A stretch of 64,000 bases of DNA from CAVTJL01 sp963735065 (GCA_963735065.1 CAVTJL010000008.1:127510-191509); one strand, 5' to 3'. Shown: positions 25,738 through 37,553, counted from the stretch's first letter. A program made the numbers and translations. The notes: generated from the letters alone by a model not told the origin.

Positions 25738-25965
25738 TCAGGCCGCGTAGCGCTGGCCGTCGGCCTGGACCTCCAGGGCCTCGGGGCTGCCGGCATGGAC
25801 GTAGCGCCGGCCGCAATAGCCGCAGACCACATGGCCGCCCTTCTCGAGCGTCATGTACTCCATCGGATGGCCGAGCGGGCCGTTGCCGCCATCGCACTTG
25901 ACGTGCATATGCGGGGTGACCACGACCTCGCGGTCGTTCACGAGAAAGAACGCCTCGTCGCTCAT
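25738..25965 (-). CDS. zf-CHCC zinc-finger domain protein
   Basis: 75-residue protein with the zf-CHCC ligand set C24, H33, C48, C51 (KCDGGNGPLGH ... GHVVCGYCGRRYVH). It resembles the zinc-binding NDUFS6-like accessory subunit of complex I, and alphaproteobacterial homologues are often annotated only as zinc-finger proteins. The ATG chosen is eight bases after a run of G; a GTG three codons upstream is possible. Divergent from the ABC ATPase gene. Confidence 0.88.
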   Translation of the reverse strand: MSDEAFFLVNDREVVVTPHMHVKCDGGNGPLGHPMEYMTLEKGGHVVCGYCGRRYVHAGSPEALEVQADGQRYAA

Positions 25966-26016
25966 GACTGTCACCCCCTATCCGTCCGGCCCGTGCGCCG
26001 GCTCACGTCGGTCCTG

Positions 26017-26991
<975 letters not shown>

Positions 26992-27040
26992 CCCGCGGCC
27001 CTTTCCGACGCTCGCGGGATGCGCTATAGCCCGCTGCGTT

Positions 27041-27117
27041 GCGCGCGTAGCTCAGCTGGATAGAGCGCAAGCCTCCGGAGCTTGAGGTCGTGGGTTCGAG
27101 TCCCGCCGCGCGCACCA
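27041..27117 (+). tRNA. tRNA-Arg (anticodon CCG)
   Basis: Complete cloverleaf of 77 bases with encoded CCA. Acceptor GCGCGCG/CGCGCGC is perfect, the D arm is GCTC...GAGC, the anticodon stem CAAGC/GCTTG encloses loop CTCCGGA with anticodon CCG (27075-27077), and the T arm GTGGG/CCCGC has loop TTCGAGT. It reads CGG arginine codons, common in this GC-rich DNA. No integrase or repeated tRNA 3' end is visible nearby. Confidence 0.97.
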
Positions 27118-27286
27118 ACCGCCCCCGATCTCGCCGGGCGCGACCTTCCCGTCACATCCCAGGGCTCGATGAGGCCGTCCCGCCAGGGATCGCGGCTTGC
27201 CCGACATCTGCCGCGGGACTGTCTTTCGACAATCGCCCGCTATGTGCTTTCTTGCAGGACAACGAGAATGCAGGGAGGCTCGGGCC

Positions 27287-30200
27287 ATGTCGAACCGTGC
27301 GGAGATGCTCAAGGCCGAGCTTGTCGATCGGGTGGCACAGATCGTCCGTCAGCGCCTCTCGGGCGAGGAGGCGGAACGGATCGAGCGCTTCGTACGCCGC
27401 TACTATCATGACGTGGCGCCCGCCGACCTCACGGAGCGCGAGCCGCTCGACCTCTATGGTGCTGCCCTTGCCCACCTCCGCTTCGGCCAGCAGCGTGCCG
27501 CGGGCAGCCCCAAGATCCGTCTCTACAATCCGAGCGTCGAGCAGCATGGCTGGCAGTCCACGCACACGATCCTCGAGATCGTCAACGACGACATGCCCTT
27601 CCTCATCGACAGCGTCAGCCTGGAGCTGAGCCGGCACGGGCTCGGCATCCATCTCATCGTGCATCCGATCTTCGGCGTGAGGCGCGACGATGAGGGAAAG
27701 CTCGAGGAGATCGGCGACGGCACCGGGCCGACGGCCGGCCCGAGCGAGAGCTTCATGCATGTCGAGGTCGACCGGCAGAGCGACGCCGCCGCCATGGATG
27801 AGGTCGAGAAGGACCTCGATCGCGTGCTCGACGACGTCCGTCAGGGCGTCAATGACTGGCGGGCGATGCAGGCCAAGATCGAGCAGGGGCTGGCGGGCCT
27901 GGCATCGGCCTCGGGCATCGTCGCCAGCGAGGAGCTGCTCGAGGTCGAGGCGTTCCTGCGCTGGCTCGCCGACAACCATTTCACCTTTCTCGGCTACTCC
28001 GAGTACCGGCTCGAGGAGGATGGGGGCGGCGTTCACCTCCGCCGGGTCAAGGGCAGCGGCCTCGGCATCCTCAAGGACTACGATCCGGGCGAGCGATCGA
28101 GGAGCTTCGACGCCCTGCCGGCCGCGATCCGCGAGCGCTCGCGCGATCCCCTGACACCGCTGCTGGTCACCAAGGGCACGGCGCGCAGCACCGTGCATCG
28201 CGGAACCTATCTCGACGTGATCGGCGTCAAGAGCTACGCGCCGGACGGCAGCGTCGCGGGCGAGCATCGCTTCCTCGGCCTCTTCACCTCGGCCGCCTAC
28301 AACCGCAGCCCGCGCGAGATCCCGCTGCTCCGCCGCAAGGTCCAGGCGATCGTCACGCGGGCCGGCTACTCGCCCGCCAGCCACGACGGCAAGGCGCTCG
28401 TCAACATCCTCGAGACCTATCCGCGCGACGAGCTCTTCCAGACCGACACCGAGCTGCTCTACCGCATCTGCAGCGAGATCCTCCATCTGCAGGAGCGCCA
28501 GCGGATCCGGCTCTTCGTCCGGCCCGATCCCTTCGGCCGCTTCCTCACCTGCCTCGTCTACGTCCCGCGCGACCGCCACAACACCGCCCTGCGCGAGCGG
28601 CTGCAGGCGATCCTCGTGGCGGCGGTCGGCGCGCGCGAGTGCGAGTATCAGGTCCAGCTCTCCGAATCGGTGCTGGCCCGGGTTCTCTTCACGATCCGCA
28701 CGCCCGAGGGCATCCCGGCCGATCTCGACCCCGAGGATCTCGAGCGCAAGCTCGCCGAGGCCTCGCATTCCTGGACCGACCGGCTGCGCGACGCGCTCCA
28801 GGACGCCATGGGCGAGGAGGACGGCAACCGGCTCTTCCGGCTCTACGGCCGCAACCTGCCGGCCTCCTACCAGGAAAGCGTGCCGGCGCGCGCGGCCGTG
28901 CCCGACATCCGCCACATCGACGGCATCAAGGGCGACGACGGGCTGGCGATGAGCCTCTACCGGCGGCTGGAGGATCCGGCCTCGCTCGTCCACTTCAAGC
29001 TCATCCGGGCCGCCAACCCGGCCCGCCTCGCCGACGTGCTGCCGATCCTCGAGGGCATGGGCCTGCGCGTCCTGGCCGAGGAGACGCACCACATCACCGC
29101 CCGGGACGGCCGCGAGTTCTGGATCCACGATTTCGGCATGGAGCTTCTGGTCGGCGGCGAGGTCGACGTCGACGCGATCCGCCTCAAGTTCCAGCAGGCC
29201 TTTCACGGCATCTGGACGCAGCGGGTCGAGAACGACCGCTTCAACCGGCTCGTGCTCGCGGCCGGCCTCGACGTGCGCCAGGTCGTCGTGCTGCGCGCCT
29301 ACTGCAAGTACGTCCTCCAGCTGGGCGTGCCCTTCAGCCAGAGCTACATCGAGGAGACGCTCGTCTCCAACGCGCCGCTCGCAGCCCTGCTGGTGCGCCT
29401 CTTCGAGGCGCGCTTCGACCCGGACGGCATCGAGCGCGAGACCGAGGTGGCGCTCGTCGAGCGGGCCATCCAGGACGGGCTCGAGGGTGTGGCGATCCTC
29501 GATGAGGATCGCATCGTCCGCACCTATCTCGACCTCATCCGGGCGACGCTGCGCACCAACCACTATCAGCGCCAGGAGGATGGCGCAGCCCAAGACCTAC
29601 CTCTCCTTGAAGCTCGATCCGGGCCGCGTGCCGGGCATGCCGCTGCCCAAGCCCGCCTACGAGATCTGGGTCTACGCCCCACAGGTCGAGGCCGTGCATC
29701 TGAGGGGCGGCAAGGTCGCCCGCGGCGGCATCCGCTGGTCCGACCGGCGCGAGGATTTCCGCACCGAGGTCCTGGGCCTGATGAAGGCGCAGATGGTCAA
29801 GAACAGCGTCATCGTGCCGGTCGGCGCCAAGGGCGGCTTCTTCGTCAAGCGCCCGCCGGTGGGCGGCGACCGCGCGGCCCAGCAGGAAGAGGCGATCCGC
29901 TGCTACCGGACCTTCCTCTCCGGTCTTCTCGACCTCACCGACAACCGCAAGGATGGCGGGATCGAGCCGCCCCAGGCCGTGGTCCGCTACGACGACGACG
30001 ATCCCTACCTCGTGGTCGCCGCCGACAAGGGCACCGCCACCTTCTCCGACATCGCGAACGGGATCAGCCGCGACTACGGCTTCTGGCTGGACGATGCCTT
30101 CGCCTCGGGCGGCTCCGCCGGCTACGACCACAAGGTCATGGGCATCACCGCCAAAGGGGCCTGGGAATCGGTCAAGCGCCACTTCCACGAGCTCGGCCGC

Positions 30201-32150
30201 GACATCCAAAGCGAGCCCTTCACGGTGGTCGGCGTCGGCGACATGTCGGGCGACGTCTTCGGCAACGGCATGCTCCTCTCCGAGCACATCCGCCTGGTCG
30301 CGGCCTTCGACCACCGGCACGTCTTTCTCGATCCGGATCCCGACCCGGCCGTCTCGATCGCCGAGCGCCGGCGCCTCTTCGCGCTGCCGAGGTCGAGCTG
30401 GGCCGACTACGATCGGGCCAAGATCAGCGCGGGCGGCGGCGTCTTCCCCCGCTCGGCCAAGAGCATCCAGATCAGCGCCGAGGCGCGTCGCGCGCTCGCC
30501 ATCGGGGCCACCCATCTGGCGCCTGCCGAGCTCATCCGGGCGATCCTGAAGGCGCCCGTCGATCTCTTGTGGAACGGCGGCATCGGCACCTACGTCAAGG
30601 CGGCGGCCGAGAGCCACGCCGACGCCCATGACCGCGCCAACGACGCCGTCCGCGTCGACGGCGAGGAGCTGCGCTGCAAGGTCGTGGGCGAGGGCGGCAA
30701 TCTCGGCCTCACCCAATATGGGCGGGTCGCCTTCGCCCGCATCGGCGGTCGCATCAACACCGATTTCATCGACAACTCGGCCGGCGTCGACTGCTCCGAC
30801 CACGAGGTCAACATCAAGATCCTCCTGGGCGAGGTGATGGCGTCGGGCGACCTCACCCTGAAGCAGCGCGACGAGCTTCTGGCCGGCATGACGGACGAGG
30901 TGGCGGCCCTCGTGCTGCGCGACAACGTCCTTCAGAACGTGGCGCTGAGCCTCGCCCAGTCCTTCGGCATCGAGCTGCTCGACGCCGAGATCGGGCTGAT
31001 GCGCAAGCTCGAGCGCCAGGGCCGGCTCGATCGCGCGATCGAGATGCTGCCCGGCGACGACGAGCTCGCGGACCGCCGCAAGACGGGGCAGGGGCTCACC
31101 CGGCCCGAGCGGGCCGTTCTCCTCGCCTACGCCAAGATGGCGATCAATGACGGCCTGCTCGAGACGGACCTGCCGGACCGCACCTACCTCACGGCCGACC
31201 TCGCAAAATACTTCCCGCGTCCGCTGCGCCGTCGCTTCGCGGAGGAGATCGAGGCGCACCGGCTGCGCCGCGAGATCGTCGCCACCTGGCTCGCCAACAG
31301 CCTCGTCAACCGCGGCCTGCACGTCATCGCGAGCGAGCTCGAGGACGAGGCCGGCGCCACCTTGGCCGAGATAGCGGTGGGCTACGTGGCGGCGCGCGAC
31401 GCCTACCAGATCCTGCCCGTCTGGGGCCAGGTCGAGGCGTTGCCTGCCGCCGTGCCGGTCGAGCTGCAGCTGGGGCTGCTGCGCGAGCTGCGTCGTGTGC
31501 TGGTGCGCGGGACCCGGTGGTTCCTCGCCAATGGCGGCAAGTCGCTGACGCTGCGCGATGTGGTGGGCCGCTTCGGGCCGGGGATCGCCCGGATCATCGG
31601 GGAGCTCGAGACGGTGCTGGGGCCGGAGGCGGCTGCGGCTCTGTCCGAGACCGCGGCGGGCTACGTGGCGCAGGGCGTCGAGGGAACGCTGGCCCGGGCG
31701 CTCGCGGCCTCGCCCTATCTCCTGCCGAGCGGCGACGTGGTCCTCGTGGCACGGCACGTGGCCGGGGATCCGGATCCAGAGGCCGACGGCGATCTGACCA
31801 CCGCCCGCGTCTACTTCGCGTTGGAAAGGGCGCTCGGGATCGGCTGGCTGCGCGAGCGCCTGGCGCTGGTGGCGCCGAGCTCGAGCTGGGATCGCCTGGC
31901 CCTGGCCGGCCTGGAGGACGAGCTCTCGGCCGTCCTGCGCCGCCTCACCGTGGCGGCCCTCGACGCCGGCGTCCCCGGCAGCTCGGTCGAGGCGGCTGAA
32001 AAAGGCGTGGAAGGCTATCTCGCGAGTGGCGTCCATGGATTTGATCGCTACAAGCGGCTGCAGGACGAGCTGGCGACGGTCGAGAGATTGGACCTCGCGG
32101 CGCTGAGCGTGGCCGCGCGGGCCCTCGGCGGCCTTGTTCCGGGCGGCTGA
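27287..32150 (+). pseudogene. NAD-dependent glutamate dehydrogenase (~180 kDa class), reading frame broken by one extra base
   Basis: Large-type enzyme converting glutamate + NAD to 2-oxoglutarate + ammonia. The first ~766 codons encode the N-terminal regulatory part from MSNRAEMLKAELVDRV to RTNHYQRQEDG. The catalytic part resumes one frame later at AQPKTYLSLKL and includes HLRGGKVARGGIRWSDRRED, VPVGAKGGFFVK, GGGVFPRSAKSI and GEGGNLGLTQYGR. Dropping the G at 29585 joins them as QEDGQPKTYLSLKL and gives about 1620 residues, the usual length. The original frame then stays open without homology to 30631. An ATG at 29580 directly against AGGAGG could in theory start the catalytic half, but without spacing. 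Probably a sequence error; otherwise a disabled gene. Confidence 0.9.
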
Positions 32151-32359
32151 ACGCCGCGATTGTCGACGGATTGTTGCAAGCGGGATCTTGCCCCGGCCGC
32201 GTCGGCGTTCTATGTCGCACGGCTCATGAGCCGACGGCCGGCTCGATGCCCGGAATCAAGACCGGCATATCCGGTGGTCGTCGACAAGGCGTGGCCGGTT
32301 TCGGCGAGGCGAGCCGGCGTCAACGTGCTGCGCATTCGGCGCCATTCGGAGTCTCGGGC

Positions 32360-32941
32360 ATGCAACAAACCACCTCCCTCAAATACAAGGAAGGTGAGCT
32401 GTTTTTTCGGCAGTGGCTCCGCTCGCCCAAGTCGATGGGGTCGGTCATCCCCTCGTCGCGAGCGCTTGCGACGGTCCTTGCCGAATCGGTCGTCTGGAAG
32501 CCCGGCCAGTATGTGGTCGAGCTCGGCGGCGGCACCGGCGCCATCACGCAGGGCCTCATCGCCCGCGGGATCCCGCGCGACAAGCTGGTCGTCATCGAGC
32601 TCGACGAATCGCTCTATGACTGGCTCTCGACGCATCTGCCGGGATCGCTCGTGGTGCGCGGCGACGCCACCAAGCTCGATCGCATCCTCCTCGATCGCGG
32701 CATCACGGACGTCAGCACCGTGATCTCCGGCCTGCCCATGGTCGGCATGCCCTTCGAGTTCCAGAAGGCGATCGTGGAGCAGGGTCTGGCCGCGCTCGGC
32801 CCCGACGGCACCATGCTGCAATACAGCTACTCGCCGATCTCGCCGGTCCCGGCGCGCAAGCTGGGCATCAAGGCCGAGATCCTGCGCTACGTTCTCTGGA
32901 ACTTCCCGCCGGCCATGATCTGGCGCTATCGGCGCGGCTGA
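32360..32941 (+). CDS. SAM-dependent methyltransferase, PmtA-like phospholipid N-methyltransferase
   Basis: 193 residues with a class I SAM-binding motif YVVELGGGTGAI (51-62), acidic loop VVIELDES, and VVRGDATKLD. The start KYKEGELFFRQWLRSPKSMGSVIPSS and the end block MLQYSYSPISPVPARKLG fit the PmtA/rRNA-dimethylase-like group that makes phosphatidylcholine from phosphatidylethanolamine in alphaproteobacteria. The ATG chosen starts the conserved region; the frame upstream is open but not family-like. An rRNA adenine methyltransferase annotation would be the main alternative. Confidence 0.8.
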   Translation: MQQTTSLKYKEGELFFRQWLRSPKSMGSVIPSSRALATVLAESVVWKPGQYVVELGGGTGAITQGLIARGIPRDKLVVIELDESLYDWLSTHLPGSLVVRGDATKLDRILLDRGITDVSTVISGLPMVGMPFEFQKAIVEQGLAALGPDGTMLQYSYSPISPVPARKLGIKAEILRYVLWNFPPAMIWRYRRG

Positions 32942-32992
32942 GCTGGCGGCCCTGCTCTCTCGTCTCACGCGAATTTTCTTTCGCGGGCGCGG

Positions 32993-33022
32993 ATGACGCC
33001 GACGATATCGATCGTCTATAGT
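32993..33022 (+). promoter_or_regulatory. Possible promoter for the GGDEF gene
   Basis: ATGACG, an 18-base spacer and TATAGT form a sigma-70-like pair in a locally AT-richer stretch about 160 bases before the GGDEF start. The boxes match four and five of six consensus positions. Pattern-based only. Confidence 0.3.
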
Positions 33023-33185
33023 TGTCAGTCGGGGTCACGGGCGCAGCGAATCCGCCCGTGACGCGTTGAGTAGGGCGTTGCCGTGGGTCGGTGCTCTGCA
33101 CCGCAGCGGGAGCGCTCTGGCTCGTGTCGATGGCGCGTCCTGGCGGGCGGTCCGGCATAGACTGCCTGTCGTCATCGTGAGGCAG

Positions 33186-34079
33186 ATGGCCGTGGACGGT
33201 GGCAACGCCGGAAATGGAGTGGAGGCCCCCGCGGACGCGCCGGACGAGGGTTCCTTGTCGCGTGACCTGACGGGTGCTGTCGAGCGCATCGGATGGCTCG
33301 GCCTCGCCTGCATCGGCACGGGCATGATGATCATCGCCTCGGTCGCGACGGCCATTCTCTTCGGCCCGCTCCTCGGCCTCAACCTCGAGGACGTGCTGGT
33401 GACGATGGCGATCCTGCTCGTCGTCGCCCTTGTCGTGGTGATGCCCGGCCTCGCCGTGACCTTGAGGCTCGTTCAGCATCTCGTGCGCGGTCAGCATCGC
33501 CTCGAGGCCGAGATCCATCGCCGGGCCCAGGCCGAGCTGAAGCTGCGGGAGCTCGCGGCGCGCGACGATCTCACGGGCCTTGCTAATCGTCGCTGCTTCG
33601 TCGAGAGCGCGCACCGGCTGGTCGCGGTGAGCCATCGCCACGACCGCTGGCTGGCGCTGATGGTTCTCGATCTCGACGGGTTCAAGGCGGTCAACGACCG
33701 CTCCGGCCATCTCGCCGGCGACAGCCGGCTGCAGCGGCTGGGGCGTCTGCTGGGCGACGAGATCCGTCAGTCGGACATCGCAGCCCGATTGGGCGGCGAC
33801 GAGTTCGCCGTCCTCCTGCCCGACGCCGATGCCGCGCAGGCCGTCCTCGTGGCCGAGCGCATCCGTCGCGCCATCGAGATCGATCCGGAGCTGGATGGCC
33901 TCACCGCCAGCATCGGCGTGGCCGCCAGCCGCGGCCAGGGGGTCGACCTGGATGAGCTGCTGGCGAGCGGCGATCGGGCGCTCTACGCGGCGAAGCGGCA
34001 GGGCCGGAACAGGGTGGTGGCGACGGCGACGATACCCGAGGGGCCGAGGAAGCCGCTGCACCGGGCAGCGGCCCACTGA
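33186..34079 (+). CDS. Membrane-anchored diguanylate cyclase (GGDEF)
   Basis: 297 residues. A short cytoplasmic head precedes two transmembrane helices (about 37-60 and 72-95), a short linker helix and a GGDEF domain that makes cyclic-di-GMP from two GTP. The active-site motif is an intact GGDEF at 203-207, and the allosteric I-site RxxD (R194-D197) is placed exactly five residues before it, so product inhibition should work. There is no sensory domain beyond the membrane hairpin. The ATG used follows GAGG; a TTG 40 codons up is possible but encodes nothing family-like. No EAL partner adjacent. Confidence 0.9.
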   Translation: MAVDGGNAGNGVEAPADAPDEGSLSRDLTGAVERIGWLGLACIGTGMMIIASVATAILFGPLLGLNLEDVLVTMAILLVVALVVVMPGLAVTLRLVQHLVRGQHRLEAEIHRRAQAELKLRELAARDDLTGLANRRCFVESAHRLVAVSHRHDRWLALMVLDLDGFKAVNDRSGHLAGDSRLQRLGRLLGDEIRQSDIAARLGGDEFAVLLPDADAAQAVLVAERIRRAIEIDPELDGLTASIGVAASRGQGVDLDELLASGDRALYAAKRQGRNRVVATATIPEGPRKPLHRAAAH

Positions 34080-34106
34080 GCCGGTCCGGGGTCGTGCCGC
34101 CGCGCC

Positions 34107-35702
34107 TCAGGCGCCGGGCGCCGGCAGGTACTGATAGAGCCAGGTCTCCGTCAGCGGCCGCCCGTCCATCTTGAGGAAGAGCCGCAGCTCCACCGGATCG
34201 GGCCCGTCGGCGGCAAGGTCGAACATCGCGCGCCAGCGCTCCGTCGTCGGCACCCGCTCGACCATGATGAGCCCGCCGATCTTGCCGCGCGAGCTCGTGA
34301 TCACGGCCTCGGGCTTCTGGTCCTTGTCGAGCTTGGGCAGATCGCCGCCGGCGAACTCGACGACGAACTTCTCGACCCCCTTGGGCCTGGGCTTGCCCGC
34401 CTCGCCGCCGCGGCCGACGCGCGTCGCGACGCAGCGTGCGAGATCGGCCGGGAAGAACGGCTCCTTGTCGACCCAGTGCTGGCGATACTTGAAGCCGAAG
34501 TCGGCGCCCGCCTTGGCCGGCTCGGAGGGCACCCAAAAGGCGTTGATGTTGTCGTAGATCTCGTCGTCGGTCGGGATCTCGACCAGCTGCACCGAGCCCT
34601 TGCCCCAGGCACCCACCGGCTCGATCCACACCGAGGGGCGCTTCTCGTAGCCCACGCCATCGAGATAGTGCTCGAAGTTGCGGTCGCGCTGCGAGAGGCC
34701 GAAGCCCTTCGGATTGTCGTCGAGGAAGCTCGAGGTGATGATGCGCGGCGGATCGTTGAGCGGGCGCCAGATGCGCTCGCCCGAGCCGGTCCACAGCGCC
34801 AGGCCGTCGGCGTCGTGCACCTCGGGCCGCCAGTCCTCGCGGTAGCGCTTGTCGTACTCGGCGAACCAGAACATCGAGGTCAGGGGTGCTATGCCCAGAT
34901 GCTCGACGTCGTCGCGCAGGAAGAGGTGGTTCTCGACGTCGATCGTCACACCCTTGCCGCGATGCAGCGCGAAGCGGTAGGCCCCGCTGATGCTGGGCCC
35001 GTCGAGCAGGGAGTGGACGATCACCGGGTCCTTCTCGGTCGCCGCCGGCTCGAACCAGTGGGCCACGAAGTCCGGGAACTCCTCGGGCTTGGGATCGCCG
35101 GTGCCGATGGCGACGCCGCGCGACGACATGCCCACCTGGCCCAGCTCGCCTACCGCGCGCCAATAGGATGCGCCCACAAAGGTGGCCCAGGGCTCGCGCT
35201 TGGTCCAGTCGCCCTCGAGGCGCGATTCGCGCACCCAAAAGCCGGCGAAGGCCGAGGGCTCGGGCGCCAGCTTGCGGGCCACGTGATCGGCCGGCATCGA
35301 GAAATAGTCGGGCGAGTAGAGGATCTCGCTCGCCTGACCGTCGTCCACCTTGTACATGCGCACGGTCTTGGGGAAGTACATCCCGACGAGCATGAACGTG
35401 ATCGGGTAGACGCTGGGCCCGTCGGCATAGAGCGCGTATTCGGGCTTGAAGCGGATCTTGCCGTAGGCGTCGTAGTCGATCTGGGCGACGACGGCGGGAT
35501 CAGGGCGCGGCGGCGCCTCGTAGGGCTGGCTCGCCAGCGCGCGCGCATGCTCGATCAGCGCCTCGAAGCTGAAGGGCTGCGCCGGCCCGAGCTTCAGCTT
35601 GTCGGCGGTCTGGGCATTGGCCGGCACATTGAGCAGATGGGCCGCCAGCGGTGCGAGCGCGGCATGCCCGAGCAGCTGCCGCCGGCTCAGGGACGGTCTC
35701 AT
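34107..35702 (-). CDS. Periplasmic glucan biosynthesis protein OpgG/OpgD
   Basis: 531 residues. A twin-arginine-like export signal (SLSRRQLLGHAALAPLAAHLLNVPANAQ, about 4-31) precedes the MdoG domain, recognisable from FSFEALIEHARALA, DYDAYGKIRFKPEYALYAD, FWFAEYDKRYREDWRPEVHDADGLALW and GEWIWRPL-like SGERIWRPLNDPP. Acts in the periplasm on osmoregulated glucan backbones. A Tat-type signal is more typical of OpgD than OpgG, so the paralogue is undecided. No opgH glycosyltransferase gene is adjacent. Confidence 0.88.
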   Translation of the reverse strand: MRPSLSRRQLLGHAALAPLAAHLLNVPANAQTADKLKLGPAQPFSFEALIEHARALASQPYEAPPRPDPAVVAQIDYDAYGKIRFKPEYALYADGPSVYPITFMLVGMYFPKTVRMYKVDDGQASEILYSPDYFSMPADHVARKLAPEPSAFAGFWVRESRLEGDWTKREPWATFVGASYWRAVGELGQVGMSSRGVAIGTGDPKPEEFPDFVAHWFEPAATEKDPVIVHSLLDGPSISGAYRFALHRGKGVTIDVENHLFLRDDVEHLGIAPLTSMFWFAEYDKRYREDWRPEVHDADGLALWTGSGERIWRPLNDPPRIITSSFLDDNPKGFGLSQRDRNFEHYLDGVGYEKRPSVWIEPVGAWGKGSVQLVEIPTDDEIYDNINAFWVPSEPAKAGADFGFKYRQHWVDKEPFFPADLARCVATRVGRGGEAGKPRPKGVEKFVVEFAGGDLPKLDKDQKPEAVITSSRGKIGGLIMVERVPTTERWRAMFDLAADGPDPVELRLFLKMDGRPLTETWLYQYLPAPGA

Positions 35703-35844
35703 GGAAACCGATTCTCCTGGACAGAGGAACGCAGAGGGCCATCTAGCGGTCCGGGAAGGGCTTGTCGACTGGGTCGTCCGGCGCATGCCGTCGAAGCCTG
35801 CGTCCCATGGGATGCAGGCCGCTCCGGCGAGGGGCCGGAGCCGC

Positions 35845-36582
35845 TCAATGCGCGCCCACGATGTGCGCCACGACCTCCTGCATGGTCGTGGCGGCGGTGC
35901 GCTCGTCGGCGATCACCTGGCCCTGGCGCAGCGCCACGATGCGGTCCGAGACGGCGAAGACGTCGGTCAGGCGGTGGCTGATCAGGATCACGGCGATGCC
36001 GCGCCGCTTGAGCTCCCGGATCAGCTCGAGGACATGCTCGACCTCGCGCACCGCCAAGGCCGCCGTGGGCTCGTCCATGATCACGAGCCTGGGATCGAAG
36101 GTCAGGGCACGGGCGATCGCCACCGTCTGCTGCTGCCCGCCCGAGAGGCGGCCGACATCGACATGGATGCTGGGGATGCGGGCGCCCAGCCGCTCGATCA
36201 TGCGCAGCGCCTCGCGCTCGACGGCCGCCCGGTCGATCACGGGCAGGATGCCCAGGACGCGCCGCACCGGCTCGCGGCCGAGGAAGATGTTGGCCGCCAC
36301 GTCCTGCTGACGGGCGAGCGCCAGGTCCTGGTAGATCATCTCGATGCCGCGCCGGCGGATCGCTGCCGGATCGAGGCCCGCCAGGTCCTCGCCCGCGAAG
36401 GTGATGCGCCCCGCGTCGGGGCGATGAAGGCCCGTGATGGTCTTCATGAGCGTCGACTTGCCGGCGCCGTTGTCGCCGACGAGCGCCAGGACCTCGCCGG
36501 CCTCGACGCCGAAGCTGACACCCTGCAGCGCCTCGATCGTGGCGAAGCGCTTGCGCACGTCCTCGAGCAGGAGGAGGCTCAC
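35845..36582 (-). CDS. Sugar ABC transporter ATP-binding protein (FrcA-like, single domain)
   Basis: 245-residue ATPase starting at a GTG that overlaps the permease stop (GTGA). Walker A GDNGAGKS (36-43), signature RLSGGQQQTVAIARAL, Walker B LVIMDEPTAAL, switch ISHRLTDVF. Ribose-type ATPases usually have two fused domains (~500 residues); this one has a single domain, as in alphaproteobacterial fructose-type FrcA. Last gene of the SBP-permease-ATPase set on the minus strand. Confidence 0.92.
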   Translation of the reverse strand: MSLLLLEDVRKRFATIEALQGVSFGVEAGEVLALVGDNGAGKSTLMKTITGLHRPDAGRITFAGEDLAGLDPAAIRRRGIEMIYQDLALARQQDVAANIFLGREPVRRVLGILPVIDRAAVEREALRMIERLGARIPSIHVDVGRLSGGQQQTVAIARALTFDPRLVIMDEPTAALAVREVEHVLELIRELKRRGIAVILISHRLTDVFAVSDRIVALRQGQVIADERTAATTMQEVVAHIVGAH

Positions 36583-37553
36583 GCGCCCCGCCTCCGCGCC
36601 GAGGTCTGGTCCAGCCAGACGGCGAGGATGAGCACGGCACCGATCGCCATCTGCTGGTAGTAGGACTGCACGGCCATCAGGTTGAGGCCGTTCTGCAGCA
36701 CGCCCATGATCAAGGCGCCGATCAGGGTGCCGAGGATCGAGCCGCGGCCGCCGAAGAGGTTGGTGCCGCCGATGATGGCGGCCGTGATGGCGGTGAGCTC
36801 GTAGCCCAGGCCGGCCGTCGGGTCGCCGGCGTTGACGCGCGTCATGAAGAGCAGGCCGGCCACGCCGGCCATCAGGCCCGAGATGGCGTAGAGGGCCAGC
36901 TTGTGGCGCTCGACCGGGATGCCGGTGGCGCGCGCCGCGGCCTCGTTGTCGCCGATGACGAGCGTGTAGCGGCCGAAGCGGGTGTAGGCCAGGACCCAGT
37001 GCATCACGAGGGCGACGCAAAGGAAGATCACGGCCGGCATCGGGATGCCCCAGGGCCGGCCCTGGCCGAGGAAGAGAAGGCCGGGATCGAGGCCGTAGAT
37101 GGCCTGGCCGCGGGCGATGACCAGCGCGAGGCCGCGCGCGATCCCCAGCATGCCCAGCGTGACGATGAAGGCCGGCACCCTGGCGCGCGTGACCAGAAGG
37201 CCGTTGACCGTGCCGGCGAGGAGGCCGGCGCCGAGGCAGCCCATGAGGCCGACGATGCCCGGCAGGCCCAGCCGGACGATGAGGGTGGCGCCGACGACGC
37301 CGCTCAGGCCCAGCACCGAGCCCAGCGACAGATCGAGCCCGGCGGCGCTGATCACGAAGGTGGCGCCGATCGCCAGGACGCCGATCGTCGCCGTGGCGAG
37401 GAGGATGTTGAGGAGGTTCGAGATCGACAGGAAGTAGGGCGAGAGCAGCGCCATGACGACGCAGAGCAGGACCAGGACGGCCAGCGATTCGGGCCGGAAG
37501 GAGAGCCGCCTCGACAGAGGCGCCCTCTGCGCCGCCGCCTCCCTTGCCGCCAT
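36579..37553 (-). CDS. Sugar ABC transporter permease (RbsC/FrcB-like)
   Basis: 324 residues with 8-10 hydrophobic helices and the branched-chain/ribose permease pattern: FVISAAGLDLSLGSVLGLSGVVGATL, NGLLVTRARVPAFIVTLGMLGIARGLALV, and GGTNLFGGRGSILGTLIGALIMGVLQNGL. Works with the downstream single-domain ATPase and the binding protein upstream (45-base gap). Sugar specificity unknown. Confidence 0.93.
   Translation of the reverse strand: MAAREAAAQRAPLSRRLSFRPESLAVLVLLCVVMALLSPYFLSISNLLNILLATATIGVLAIGATFVISAAGLDLSLGSVLGLSGVVGATLIVRLGLPGIVGLMGCLGAGLLAGTVNGLLVTRARVPAFIVTLGMLGIARGLALVIARGQAIYGLDPGLLFLGQGRPWGIPMPAVIFLCVALVMHWVLAYTRFGRYTLVIGDNEAAARATGIPVERHKLALYAISGLMAGVAGLLFMTRVNAGDPTAGLGYELTAITAAIIGGTNLFGGRGSILGTLIGALIMGVLQNGLNLMAVQSYYQQMAIGAVLILAVWLDQTSARRRGA

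Noticed and set aside
27041..27286. tRNA-Arg as an integration site of a genomic island
   Set aside because: No integrase, no repeated tRNA 3' end, and housekeeping genes on both sides.
29535..32036. Minus-strand 833-codon frame opposite the glutamate dehydrogenase
   Set aside because: Antisense of a strongly conserved enzyme; no recognisable protein features.
29580..32150. Independent gene for the catalytic half of glutamate dehydrogenase starting at an ATG right after AGGAGG
   Set aside because: No spacing between the SD-like bases and the ATG, and one base removed makes a full-length family member; the SD match is coincidental coding sequence.
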